From Streptoalloteichus tenebrarius (GTDB lineage Bacteria; Actinomycetota; Actinomycetes; Mycobacteriales; Pseudonocardiaceae), in the NCBI RefSeq assembly GCF_024171885.1, contig NZ_JAMTCP010000015.1:59488-123487 (forward strand): 64,000 bases of DNA. Direction: 5' to 3'. Numbering within the stretch: position 1 is the stretch's first letter; every line of letters begins with the position of its first letter. Made by a program: the position numbers and the translations under genes. Positions 26,179 to 34,537 of this stretch are shown one piece after another. A model generated the notes under the pieces. That model ran no database searches. It saw only the letters and a program-made list of their open reading frames with translations, and was not told where the DNA came from.

Positions 26179-27306
26179 TCACCTGACGTGGATCTTGCCG
26201 ACCTCGACCAGGTCGTCCCACCGTCGTCGCAGCTCCTCGACGACGTGCTCCTGGCGCACGGCCGCGCCGTGCCGCGCGTACAGCTCGCGTCCGATCTCGA
26301 TCCCGATCTGGTCGCCCCGGTCGACCTTCCCGTACTTCCAGACGTCCCAGACGTCCGCGCCCCACGCGGCGACGCTGCCGGAGCCGAGGCCGAGCGAGGC
26401 GGAGACGTATCCGAAGTGGACGTTGCCGAGGAGGTCGAACGGCATGGCGGCCTGGCGGCCGTGGATCGTGCCCAGTTCCGGGGGCAGCGGGGTGGACAGC
26501 TCGTTGCGGCCGAGCATGTCCCACATGCGCAGGAAGTCCGGCTTGAGGTCCCACTTCCTGCCGTCCTCGTACAGGTCGACGAAGGCGCGCAGGTTGAGCG
26601 CCACCCCGCCGCTGCCCCGGATGGCGGCGGCCTCGGGGCTGGCGGCGTCGGTCCGCATCCGCCAGGTCAGGAACTCGACGCTGTCGGTGAACTCGGTGCC
26701 CGTGCCCAGCCCCCACCCCTGCGCGGGGGGCAGGGGCGGGTTGCGGGTGCCCGAGGAGACGGTGGTGGGGAACTTCCGCACCTCCGCCTCGTCGAGGATC
26801 CTGGCGAGCCAGTCCCGCACGTTCCTGGCCTGGATGAAGGACTGGTACGCGACCTCGTCGCTCAGGGCGTGGAGCAGGAGGGGCAGCGGGATGAGCGCGG
26901 CCTTGGCGGCGACGCGCTGCGCGCCCAGCCGGAACGCGGCGATCACCTGCTCCATGCGGGCGTGGGCGGTGCGGAGCGCGTAGGAGCAGCGGTACAGCCA
27001 GTTCTTCTCGGCGCGCAGCGCCCGCACGACGTGGCCGAGCCGGGCGGTCCAGCGGCGCACGCCGGCGGCGTGTTCCTCGTACGCCTGGCCGGTCCAGTCG
27101 CGCCCGAGCGACCGGGTGTGCGCGCCGACCGACTCGACGACCTTCTGGAGCCGGTCGGCGTGGATCCGGTGGCGTTCGGCCTGGCGTTCCAGCTCCGAGG
27201 GGTCCCCGGTGACGCTCCGCCGGATCTTCTCCAGCTCGTCCAGGAAGTGTTGGGTGTGCGCCGCGAGCACCGCCCTGGACCGGGCGGCCTGCTCCGGGGT
27301 GATCAC
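26179..27306 (-). CDS. probable ESX-secreted effector with polymorphic-toxin type 44-like C-terminal domain
   Basis: A 375-residue protein. GTG 27306 overlaps the stop of the upstream gene (GTGA 27303-27306); the open frame beyond is a shadow. Residues ~1-150 are helical like ESX substrates (SLGRDWTGQAYEEHAAGVRR carries a W-x-G turn). A proline-rich linker PPLPPAQGWGLG lies near 205. The last ~150 residues match my recollection of the type 44 polymorphic toxin domain: FVDLYEDGRKWDLKPDF, MPFDLLGNVHFGYVSASLG, and a Gly/Asp-rich end DRGDQIGIEIGRELY. Such domains are predicted nucleases or other toxins acting on rivals. No clear immunity gene is adjacent; the YbaB-like or carrier gene could play that part. 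The domain call is from memory of the family. Confidence 0.65.
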   Translation of the reverse strand: MITPEQAARSRAVLAAHTQHFLDELEKIRRSVTGDPSELERQAERHRIHADRLQKVVESVGAHTRSLGRDWTGQAYEEHAAGVRRWTARLGHVVRALRAEKNWLYRCSYALRTAHARMEQVIAAFRLGAQRVAAKAALIPLPLLLHALSDEVAYQSFIQARNVRDWLARILDEAEVRKFPTTVSSGTRNPPLPPAQGWGLGTGTEFTDSVEFLTWRMRTDAASPEAAAIRGSGGVALNLRAFVDLYEDGRKWDLKPDFLRMWDMLGRNELSTPLPPELGTIHGRQAAMPFDLLGNVHFGYVSASLGLGSGSVAAWGADVWDVWKYGKVDRGDQIGIEIGRELYARHGAAVRQEHVVEELRRRWDDLVEVGKIHVR

Positions 27307-28310
27307 GCGGTCACCCGGCCGTCGGCGTCGCCGTCGATGGCGACCCGCACCTGGTCGGCGCCCACCTTCATGTCGAACACGGCGTCCTGTCCCGGCATCG
27401 CCCTGACGGTCGTGGTGGCCCCGTCCTTGGTGGTGACGGTGACCTCCACGCGGCCGGCGGCGGCGCCGGGGCCCGGCTGGTCGACCGGGATCCAGGACAG
27501 GTCGGAGCCGGGCGTCCCGCCGGGGGTCGGGAACAGGGCGGGCGGGCGGTAGTTGGTGATCGCGTCGGGGATGCGCGAGGCCGCGTCCGCGCCCACCGGC
27601 AGGGGCAGGGGCGTGGGCGCCGGCTCCGGGCTCGGCGCGGGCGAGGGGTTCTGGCCGGGGGGCGGCACGGGGGTCGGCCCCGGCGTGGGGCCCGGAAGCT
27701 GGCCGGCGCCGTTGTTCTCGCCCGCCTGCGCGGAGTTGTGCTCGAACAGCTCCTGCAACAGCCCGGCGATCTCGGCGACCTTGCTCAGGATCGTGCCGGC
27801 CTCCTGGAGGCCCAGTCCCTTGAGGATCTCGGCGAAGCCGTTGATGATGCCGCGCAGCGAGATGGTCGTCTGCGCGGCGGTGATCTTGGCCTTGGCCATC
27901 GCCCCCGGCTTGCCCGCGGCCGCGGCGGCGAGCAGCGGGATGATCCGCGCGTCGCCGGCGGCGATGCCCTTGGCGAAGGCGACGCGGCTGCGCTGGATGA
28001 CGTCGGCGGCGCTGGTGAGCACCTCGGCCGTGCCCGAGAGAAGGCTGATCATGTTGTCGAACCGGCCCAGCAGCTCGGCCAGCTTGCGTTGCGTGTCGGC
28101 GGACTTGCCGCCCGCCGGCCACACCTCGCGCAGGTCCCGCGCCGCGGTCTGGAGCCGCCCGCGCAGCTCCTGGAGGCGCACGGCCTGCTCGGCGAGCTGG
28201 CGCGCGTGGGACATGATCCGCTCCGGCGCGCCGGTCTCCACGGACCGCATCACCGGGAAGATCGCGCCGTTGAGCCGGCCGACGCAGCCGCAGGACAGTG
28301 CTCCGGACAT
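27303..28310 (-). CDS. helical carrier-like ESX protein with Pro-rich linker and C-terminal beta domain
   Basis: A 335-residue protein with no known family that I can name. Residues ~33-100 form a long helical hairpin (ARQLAEQAVRLQELRGRLQT, turn at VWPAGGKSAD, second helix FDNMISLLSGTAEVLTSAAD) reminiscent of WXG100/LXG proteins. A Pro-rich stretch of about 50 residues (repeats of PGPTP, PSPAPSPEP) follows near 205-250. The last ~60 residues are beta-like (GRVEVTVTTKDGATTTVRAM, KVGADQVRVAIDGDADG). Its stop overlaps the start of the toxin-like gene, so the pair are made together. It may act as secretion partner or chaperone of the effector. Confidence 0.65.
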   Translation of the reverse strand: MSGALSCGCVGRLNGAIFPVMRSVETGAPERIMSHARQLAEQAVRLQELRGRLQTAARDLREVWPAGGKSADTQRKLAELLGRFDNMISLLSGTAEVLTSAADVIQRSRVAFAKGIAAGDARIIPLLAAAAAGKPGAMAKAKITAAQTTISLRGIINGFAEILKGLGLQEAGTILSKVAEIAGLLQELFEHNSAQAGENNGAGQLPGPTPGPTPVPPPGQNPSPAPSPEPAPTPLPLPVGADAASRIPDAITNYRPPALFPTPGGTPGSDLSWIPVDQPGPGAAAGRVEVTVTTKDGATTTVRAMPGQDAVFDMKVGADQVRVAIDGDADGRVTA

Positions 28311-28476
28311 CGGTCCCTCACCTCACTTCCACGATCGGCCGGACAACAACAACACCGACAACACCGACACTACGGGGACGACGCCGGGCACCACCGGACG
28401 ACGGCGAGACGGCGACGGTCCGGCATCAGCCGGCGGCGGTCGGCACCAGCCGCCGGCGGACGGCCCGCCGGCCGGT

Positions 28477-28863
28477 CTAGCCCCGGCGGAACAGGCCCCA
28501 CTCCCCCGGCCGCACCGAGGACCGGCCGAGGCGGGTGATCGCGTCGCTGATGCCCGCGTCGTTGCGGCGGTAGTGGACCGCGTCGTCCTCGGTCAGCTCG
28601 TTGACCGCCTGCCACACCGAGCACATCTGGACGAGGGTGCGGGTGATCTCGTCGTGCAGCCGCTGGTTCACGGCGGCGAGGACGCCGCCGATGCCGGCGA
28701 ACGCCTCGGCCGGCACGCGCGTGGCGTCCAGCCGGTCCACCAGCGTCCGCGTCTCCACGAGGATGCCGCTGATGTTGCCGGCCACCTTGGCCACCCCGTC
28801 GGTCCGCACGTGGACCTGCCGCAGCTCGGACGGGATGTTCCTCCCTCGGTCGTCGCCGCCCAT
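28477..28863 (-). CDS. EspC-like small helical ESX-associated protein
   Basis: A 128-residue protein from ATG 28863, with GGGAGG about eight bases upstream. It begins with polar residues, then VHVRTDGVAKVAGNISGILV and a long helix ending LVDRLDATRVPAEAFAGIG, a turn, and a second helix LAAVNQRLHDEITRTLVQMC. This two-helix layout resembles the EspC/DUF2580 family of ESX-1-associated secreted proteins. There is no W-x-G turn; WQAVNELTEDDAVHYRRND near the end has Y at the place where such proteins carry YxxxD/E (here YRRND). It is the first gene of the minus-strand block and is divergent from eccC. Confidence 0.6.
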   Translation of the reverse strand: MGGDDRGRNIPSELRQVHVRTDGVAKVAGNISGILVETRTLVDRLDATRVPAEAFAGIGGVLAAVNQRLHDEITRTLVQMCSVWQAVNELTEDDAVHYRRNDAGISDAITRLGRSSVRPGEWGLFRRG

Positions 28864-29006
28864 CCCGGTCGCCTCCCAGTTGTGTCGTCCCACGGCCGGT
28901 GCCGGCCGTGTCGTCGCTCGGCGGCGAGAGTAGGGCGCGGTCGAGGGGTCGGCGGACGGCAAAAGTACCCACCTCGGGTCCGTCGCGCCCGAGCAGACTG
29001 CGGGGC

Positions 29007-32000
29007 ATGGCACCACGGCCGACCAGGGCACGGCGGGCGCGCGCGCCGCGGCAGCCGACCGGGGAGATCCAGCTCCAGTCGCCCCCCGCGCTGACCAGGG
29101 GCTCGCACCAGGCCGCGCTCCAGATGCTGTTCCTGCTGCCCATGATGCTGGGCATGGGCGCGATGTCGTTCGTCTACATCGGACGCGACGGTGGCGCCAT
29201 GACCTACGTCTTCGGCGGGCTGTTCGTCGTGGTGACGGTCGGCATGATCGTCACCACGCTGGCCGGCGGCGGCAGGGCCACCCGGACGAAGATCAACGAG
29301 GAGCGGCGGGACTACCAGCGGTACCTCGCGGGGCTGCGGCGACGGGTGCGCGAGGTGGCGGGGCAGCAACGCGCGGCGCTGTTCTTCGCCCAACCGGACC
29401 CCGGCGACCTGTGGACGTTCGTGGAGGGCGAGCGGTTGTGGGAGCGGTCCCGGTCCGATCCCGACTTCGGCCAGGTCCGGCTCGGCCTCGGCCCGCAACG
29501 GCTGGCCACCCGGCTGCGCGCCCCGCAGACGGTGCCGCTGGAGGACCTCGACCCGGTCTCCTCCACGTCGCTGCGGCACTTCATCCGCGCCCACTCGACC
29601 GTGCCCGACCTGCCGGTGGCGATCTCGTTGCGCTCCTTCGCCAGGGTCGAGCTGGTGGGCGACCGGGCGCGGTCGCTGGACCTGCTCCGGGCGCTGCTGG
29701 CCCAGACGGTCGTCTTCCACTCCCCCGTCGACCTGCGGCTGGCGCTGTGCCTGGCGTGGGACCGGCACGCCGACTGGGAGTGGGTGAAGTGGCTGCCGCA
29801 CGCCCAGGACCCGGCGGCGGCCGACGCGGCCGGTCCGGGCCGGCTGGTCGCGGACAACCTCGACGCGCTGGCGGACCTGCTCGGCGCGGACCTCGGCGAC
29901 CGCCCCGCCTTCACCCGGCGGACGGGCATGGGCTTCGACCACGCGCACCTGCTCGTGGTGGTCGACGGGGGCCGCACCCACGGCGACACCCGGCTGGCCC
30001 CCGCCGGCGGGCGGCACGGCGTGACCGTGGTGGTCGTGTCCGAAGTGGACCCCGCGACGCCGCCGGACCCGACCGCGCTGCGGCTGCGCGTGGCCGGCGA
30101 GCGGATGGGCAGGATGACCGGCGCGGGGTCCGAGGCCAGGGTGGAGTTCCTCGGCCGGCCGGACCGGCTGGACGAGGCCTCGGCCGAGGCGCTGGCCCGC
30201 GCCATGACCCCGCGCCACCGGGCCGTGACCACCGCCCGGTCCTCGGCGCCCACGGTGTTCGGCCTCGCCGGGCTGCTGGGGATCAACGACCCCAGGGACG
30301 TGGACACCCGCGTCACCTGGCGCCCCCGCGCGCCCAGGGACCGGCTGCGGGTCCCGATCGGACTGGACCCCGAGGGGCGGCCGGTGGAGCTGGACCTCAA
30401 GGAGTCGGCCGAGGGCGGCATGGGGCCGCACGGCCTGGTGATCGGCGCGACCGGCTCCGGCAAGAGCGAGCTGCTGCGCACGCTGGTCACCGGGCTGGCG
30501 GTCACCCACTCCTCGGAGACGCTGAACCTCGCGTTGATCGACTTCAAGGGCGGGGCCACGTTCGCCGGCATGACGGGACTGCCGCACACCTGCGCGGTGA
30601 TCACGAACCTCGCCGACGACCTCACGCTGGTCGACCGGATGGCCGACGCCCTCAACGGCGAGCTGGTGCGGCGGCAGGAGCTGCTGCGCGCGGCGGGGAA
30701 CTTCGCGTCGGTGCGCGACTACGAGCGGGCCAGGGAGGGCGGGGCCAACCTCGCCCCGCTGCCGTCCCTCCTCGTGATCATCGACGAGTTCAGCGAGCTG
30801 CTGTCCAGCCGGCCGGAGTTCGTCGACCTGTTCGTGATGATCGGCCGGCTCGGGCGCAGCCTCGCCGTGCACCTGCTGCTCGCCTCGCAGCGGCTGGAGG
30901 AGGGCCGGCTGCACGGGCTGGAGGCGCACCTGTCGTACCGGATCGGCCTGCGCACCTTCTCCTCGTCGGAGAGCCGGACGGTGTTGGGTGTTCCCGACGC
31001 CTACCACCTGCCCGCGATCCCGGGTTCGGGCTACCTGAAGAGCGGGACGGACACGCTGCAACGGTTCAAGGCCGCCTACGTCTCCGGGGAGCTGCCGCCG
31101 AGGGCGGCCGGTCCGGCCGCCGCGCCACCGCCCGGCCGGCGGGTCCTGCCGTTCGCGCTGGCGCGCGTGGAGCCACCAGACACCGCGCCCGCCGCCCAGA
31201 ACCCCTCGGCCACGCCCGCCAACGGCGGCGGCAACGGCGGCGGCAGTGGCGGCGGCAGTGGCGGCGGCGAAACGATCATGGGGGCGATGATCTCCCGCCT
31301 GGTCGGCAACGGGCCGCCCGCGCACCAGATCTGGCTGCCGCCGCTGGACCGGCCACCCACCCTCGACCAGGTCCTGCCCCCGCTGGGCATCGACCCCGCG
31401 CGCGGCCTGTGCCCGGTCGGCTGGGAGGGCAACGGCCGCCTGATGGTCCCGGTCGCCGTCGTGGACAAGCCGTTCGAGCAACGCCGCGACCTGATGTGGG
31501 CGGACCTGGCCGGCGCGGGCGGCAACGCGCTGGTGCTCGGCGCCCCGCGCAGCGGCAAGAGCACGCTGCTGCGCACCCTGGTGGCCACGCTCGCCCTCAC
31601 CCACACCCCGCAGGAGGTGCAGTGCTTCCTGCTGGACATGGGTGGCGGCGCGCTCGGCCCGGTCGCGGGGCTGCCCCACGTCAGCGGGCACGCGCCGCGC
31701 CGCGACCCCGAGCGGTGCCGACGGCTGGTCGCCGAGGTCACCACGATCCTGGAGGAGCGGGAGACGCTGTTCGCCGAGCACGGGATCGACTCGATCACCA
31801 CCTTCCGCGCGCGCCGCGCCGAGGTCGCCCCGCTCGTCCACGACCAGCGCGAGTTCGGCGACGTCTTCCTCGTCGTCGACGACTGGGGCACGCTGCGCGA
31901 GGAGTACGAGAACCTGGAGGAGGCGATCACCAGGCTCGCCCTGCGCGGGCTCGGCCTCGGCGTGCACGTGGTGATCTCGGCCAACCGCTGGATGACCGTG

Positions 32001-33023
32001 CGGTCCCAGCTCCTCGACGCCCTCGGCACCCGCTGGGAGCTGCGGCTCGGTGACCCCTCCGACTCGCTGGTGAGCCGGCGCGCCGCGGAGAACGTGCCGG
32101 TGGGCGCGCCGGGGCGGGGCCTGACGCCGGAGGGGCTGCACTTCCTGGGCGCCCTGCCGAGGCTGGACTCCGACCAGGACCCCGGCACGCTGGCCGCCGG
32201 GACCGCCGACCTGGTCGGTCGGATCACGGAGGCGTGGCCGGGTCGGCCCGCTCCCCCGGTCCGCCTGCTGCCGCGCGAGGTGCCGTACGAGGAGATGCCC
32301 ACCGCGGCCGAGCGCCCCGGCCGGGCCGTGCCGTTCGCGCTCGCCGAGTCCGACCTCAAGCCGGTGTTCCTGGACTTCGACCTGGAGCCGCACTTCCTGG
32401 CGTTCGCCGACGTCGGGAGCGGCAAGACGGCGCTGCTGCGCACGGTCGCGGCCGGACTGGTCCGCCGCTACACCCCGGAGGAGGCCGCGATCCTCGTCGT
32501 GGACTACCGGCGAGGTCTGCTCGACGCGGTCCGGGGCGACCACCTGCTCGGCTACGCGGGGTCGGGGCCGGCGCTGGAGGGCTACGTGACGCAGGTGGCG
32601 CAGGCGATGCGGGAACGGCTGCCGGGACCGGACGTCACGCCGGACCGGCTCCGCGCGCGGGACTGGTGGAGCGGCCCCGAGTTGTTCCTGCTCGTCGACG
32701 ACTACGAACTCGTCGCCGCGCAGGCGAGCATGTCCCACCCGCTGGCCCCGCTGCTGGAGTTCCTGCCGCAGGCGCGGGACATCGGCCTGCACCTGGTCGT
32801 CGCCAGGGGCAGCGGCGGCGCGGCGCGCGGCATGTTCGACCCGGTCCTCACCCGGATCAAGGAGCTGGGGTCGCCGGGGCTGGTCATGTCGGGCAGCAGG
32901 GACGAGGGCGTGTTGCTCGGCGACGTCAAGACCACGCCGCAACCCCCGGGCAGGGGCTACCTGGTGAGCCGGCGGACGGGCACGGAACTGGTGCAGGTGG
33001 CGTGGACGCCGCCGCACCAGTGA
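29007..33023 (+). CDS. eccC: type VII secretion ATPase EccC
   Basis: A 1,338-residue FtsK/SpoIIIE-type motor, the standard length for fused EccCa-EccCb. Two N-terminal membrane helices (ALQMLFLLPMMLGMGAMSFV and YVFGGLFVVVTVGMIVTTLA) are followed by three ATPase modules. Walker A motifs are GATGSGKSE near 480, GAPRSGKST near 845 and DVGSGKTALL near 1133. Walker B motifs are LLVIIDEF (with the catalytic Glu), FLVVDDW and LFLLVDDY. A Gly/Ser linker at ~737-752 separates module 1 from module 2. It recognises substrates and drives export. ATG 29007 was chosen because the N-terminal helices follow at the normal distance; the frame opens earlier at 28899. The WXG100 genes lie downstream. Confidence 0.95.
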   Translation: MAPRPTRARRARAPRQPTGEIQLQSPPALTRGSHQAALQMLFLLPMMLGMGAMSFVYIGRDGGAMTYVFGGLFVVVTVGMIVTTLAGGGRATRTKINEERRDYQRYLAGLRRRVREVAGQQRAALFFAQPDPGDLWTFVEGERLWERSRSDPDFGQVRLGLGPQRLATRLRAPQTVPLEDLDPVSSTSLRHFIRAHSTVPDLPVAISLRSFARVELVGDRARSLDLLRALLAQTVVFHSPVDLRLALCLAWDRHADWEWVKWLPHAQDPAAADAAGPGRLVADNLDALADLLGADLGDRPAFTRRTGMGFDHAHLLVVVDGGRTHGDTRLAPAGGRHGVTVVVVSEVDPATPPDPTALRLRVAGERMGRMTGAGSEARVEFLGRPDRLDEASAEALARAMTPRHRAVTTARSSAPTVFGLAGLLGINDPRDVDTRVTWRPRAPRDRLRVPIGLDPEGRPVELDLKESAEGGMGPHGLVIGATGSGKSELLRTLVTGLAVTHSSETLNLALIDFKGGATFAGMTGLPHTCAVITNLADDLTLVDRMADALNGELVRRQELLRAAGNFASVRDYERAREGGANLAPLPSLLVIIDEFSELLSSRPEFVDLFVMIGRLGRSLAVHLLLASQRLEEGRLHGLEAHLSYRIGLRTFSSSESRTVLGVPDAYHLPAIPGSGYLKSGTDTLQRFKAAYVSGELPPRAAGPAAAPPPGRRVLPFALARVEPPDTAPAAQNPSATPANGGGNGGGSGGGSGGGETIMGAMISRLVGNGPPAHQIWLPPLDRPPTLDQVLPPLGIDPARGLCPVGWEGNGRLMVPVAVVDKPFEQRRDLMWADLAGAGGNALVLGAPRSGKSTLLRTLVATLALTHTPQEVQCFLLDMGGGALGPVAGLPHVSGHAPRRDPERCRRLVAEVTTILEERETLFAEHGIDSITTFRARRAEVAPLVHDQREFGDVFLVVDDWGTLREEYENLEEAITRLALRGLGLGVHVVISANRWMTVRSQLLDALGTRWELRLGDPSDSLVSRRAAENVPVGAPGRGLTPEGLHFLGALPRLDSDQDPGTLAAGTADLVGRITEAWPGRPAPPVRLLPREVPYEEMPTAAERPGRAVPFALAESDLKPVFLDFDLEPHFLAFADVGSGKTALLRTVAAGLVRRYTPEEAAILVVDYRRGLLDAVRGDHLLGYAGSGPALEGYVTQVAQAMRERLPGPDVTPDRLRARDWWSGPELFLLVDDYELVAAQASMSHPLAPLLEFLPQARDIGLHLVVARGSGGAARGMFDPVLTRIKELGSPGLVMSGSRDEGVLLGDVKTTPQPPGRGYLVSRRTGTELVQVAWTPPHQ

Positions 33024-33038
33024 GGCCGCGGGGTGACC

Positions 33039-33119
33039 GTGGTGATCGGAGCCCGTGGTGATCGGAGCCTGTGGTGATCGGAGCCTGTGGTGATCGTGGA
33101 GCCCGTGGTGATCGCGGAG
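33039..33119. repeat. 16-bp tandem repeat downstream of eccC (~5 copies)
   Basis: GTGGTGATCGGAGCC plus one base is repeated at 33039, 33055 and 33071, then with small insertions at 33087 and 33105. It lies 15 bases after the eccC stop and ahead of the WXG100 gene at 33304. A related GTGATC-containing 16-mer repeat occurs at 49046-49109. Confidence 0.9.
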
Positions 33120-33303
33120 GCCGTGAAGACCTTAGGGATCGCGGTTGCCGACCGGGCGGACCCGGGCGGATGGGCCGGAGGATGCGGGTAATAGTGCCGC
33201 CACCGCCACCGGCAGTTGTGCCGTCCACCAGGGGTCGCGTCGAACCTAGGGTTGGCCGCGTCGTGGGGAAACCAACGAGACGAGCGGCGGGAGGCGACCA
33301 ACG

Positions 33304-33663
33304 GTGAACAGTGGCTTCAACGTGGAAGCTGGGAGCATGGCCAAGGCGGTCAGCGACTTCCAGGACGCGGCGAGCGCCATGAAGGCGCAGATGGACGCGC
33401 TCCAGTCCGAGCTGGCCGCGTGGGCCCTGACCGGCTACCAGGGCGCGCAGGCGGACGCGTTCCGCCTGCTGCACCAGGAGTTGCAGGACGAGCAGGCCAA
33501 GGTCCGGAGCTGCCTGGAGTTCCTGTCCGAGCGGGTGCAGGACAGCTCCCGGCAGATGTTCCAGACCGACGACCAGCTCCGGCAGGACTTCCAGGGCCTG
33601 CGGGGCCTGGTGAACGGCGGGGACGGCGGCGACGTGCTGAACCGGTTGCGGGGCGCCCAGTAG
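33304..33663 (+). CDS. WXG100-like ESX substrate (turn motif YQG)
   Basis: A 119-residue helical-hairpin protein from GTG 33304. Helix one covers MAKAVSDFQDAASAMKAQMD and LQSELAAWALTGY. The turn reads YQG where classical proteins have W-x-G, followed by AQADAFRLLHQEL and a long second helix. A variant aromatic at the turn is known in this family. The tail (FQGLRGLVNGGDGGDVLNRL) does not show a YxxxD/E secretion signal, so it is probably exported as partner of the neighbouring protein at 33727. This is the usual CFP-10/ESAT-6-like pair arrangement right after eccC. Confidence 0.82.
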   Translation: MNSGFNVEAGSMAKAVSDFQDAASAMKAQMDALQSELAAWALTGYQGAQADAFRLLHQELQDEQAKVRSCLEFLSERVQDSSRQMFQTDDQLRQDFQGLRGLVNGGDGGDVLNRLRGAQ

Positions 33664-33726
33664 GCCCTCGGCCGGGACCCGTGCCGGCCATGACCCGACA
33701 AGCTCCTCGGAAGGGATGACACCGAG

Positions 33727-34029
33727 ATGTCCGAGATCAAGGTTGACTTCACCCGGCTGGCCGGCGCCGCCGAGCACCTGGCGGCCAAGGCCAGGGCGCT
33801 GGAGGCGTGCCAGGGGCGGCTGGAGGACTCGCTCAAGCCGTTGGCCAGCATCTGGCTGGAGTCCGGCAGCGAGTCGGCCCAGGCGCTCTTCCGGTCCAAG
33901 GACGAGCTGGCCGGCGCGGTCAGGAGCACGGTGCTGACGCTGCACCGGTTCTCCGACACGGTGCAGCAGGCCGTCGCCCGGCAGCACCGGGAGGAGCAGC
34001 TCAGGGCGGCCAACTTCGGCCTGCGCTGA
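33727..34029 (+). CDS. WXG100 (ESAT-6-like) ESX substrate
   Basis: A 100-residue helical hairpin, exactly the family length. It begins SEIKVDFTRLAGAAEHLAAK, has the turn at IWLESGSESAQALF (W-x-x-S-G variant of WXG) and a second helix FRSKDELAGAVRSTVLTLHR. It likely pairs with the 119-residue protein encoded 63 bases upstream, both being small helical dimers fed to EccC. ATG 33727 is preceded by GGAAGGG. Being 4S-like small secreted proteins, their effect outside the cell is unknown. Confidence 0.88.
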   Translation: MSEIKVDFTRLAGAAEHLAAKARALEACQGRLEDSLKPLASIWLESGSESAQALFRSKDELAGAVRSTVLTLHRFSDTVQQAVARQHREEQLRAANFGLR

Positions 34030-34196
34030 GGCCTCCCCGCCGACCCCGGCACTGATTGTCCACTGTGCACTGTCCACATGTCACTCCCGCTCCGGGTGGG
34101 CGACCGGGCGCCGTCGCGGGACCGGGTCGTCCGCCCGGGGCGCCGTCCGTCCCCGGCTCCGGCCACGGGACACCGACCACGGCGGAGGAGGTCGCG

Positions 34197-34535
34197 GTGC
34201 CGGCCAACAACCCTTCCTTCCAGGTTCACCTGAACTCCCTCACCGACTTCGCCAGGGAGCTGGGGACCCAGCTCGCGGGCACGGCGGCGCTGCTCGCCCG
34301 GCTCGACGCCATGGCGACGGCCGCGCTGCCGTTCGGCGCGTTCGGCGAGGCGGACGCGCTCGCCGAACGGCACGGCGGGGCGGTCCGCGAGTTCCGCGGC
34401 GTGTTGGAGCGGGCCCGCCAGGCCCTCGACTTCGCCGAGGACGTCACCGGCACGGTGGCCTCCTCGTACCAGCGGGTCGACCACCAGGTCGCGGCCGAGC
34501 TGTTCCCCCTGCGCCCGCACGGCGACAGGACCTGA
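34197..34535 (+). CDS. EspC-like helical ESX protein with YxxxD signal
   Basis: A 112-residue protein from GTG 34197, six bases after GGAGGAG (34184-34190). It is a two-helix protein: FQVHLNSLTDFARELGTQLA and ALLARLDAMATAA, a turn with LPFGAFGEADALAERHGGAV, and a second helix FRGVLERARQALDFAEDVTG. YQRVD close to the C-terminal end of helix two fits the general type VII secretion signal YxxxD/E. It is followed after two bases by the PPE-like gene, so the two probably form a secreted heterodimer. Confidence 0.72.
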   Translation: MPANNPSFQVHLNSLTDFARELGTQLAGTAALLARLDAMATAALPFGAFGEADALAERHGGAVREFRGVLERARQALDFAEDVTGTVASSYQRVDHQVAAELFPLRPHGDRT

Positions 34536-34537
34536 CC

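Noticed and set aside
27307..28122. 5' extension of the toxin-like gene
   Set aside because: This part of the frame is a shadow of the coupled carrier-like gene; GTG 27306 with the GTGA overlap explains the start.
28668..33017. 1,449-codon open frame on the minus strand
   Set aside because: Antisense shadow of eccC, rich in Arg, Gln, His and Gly, without any recognisable motif.
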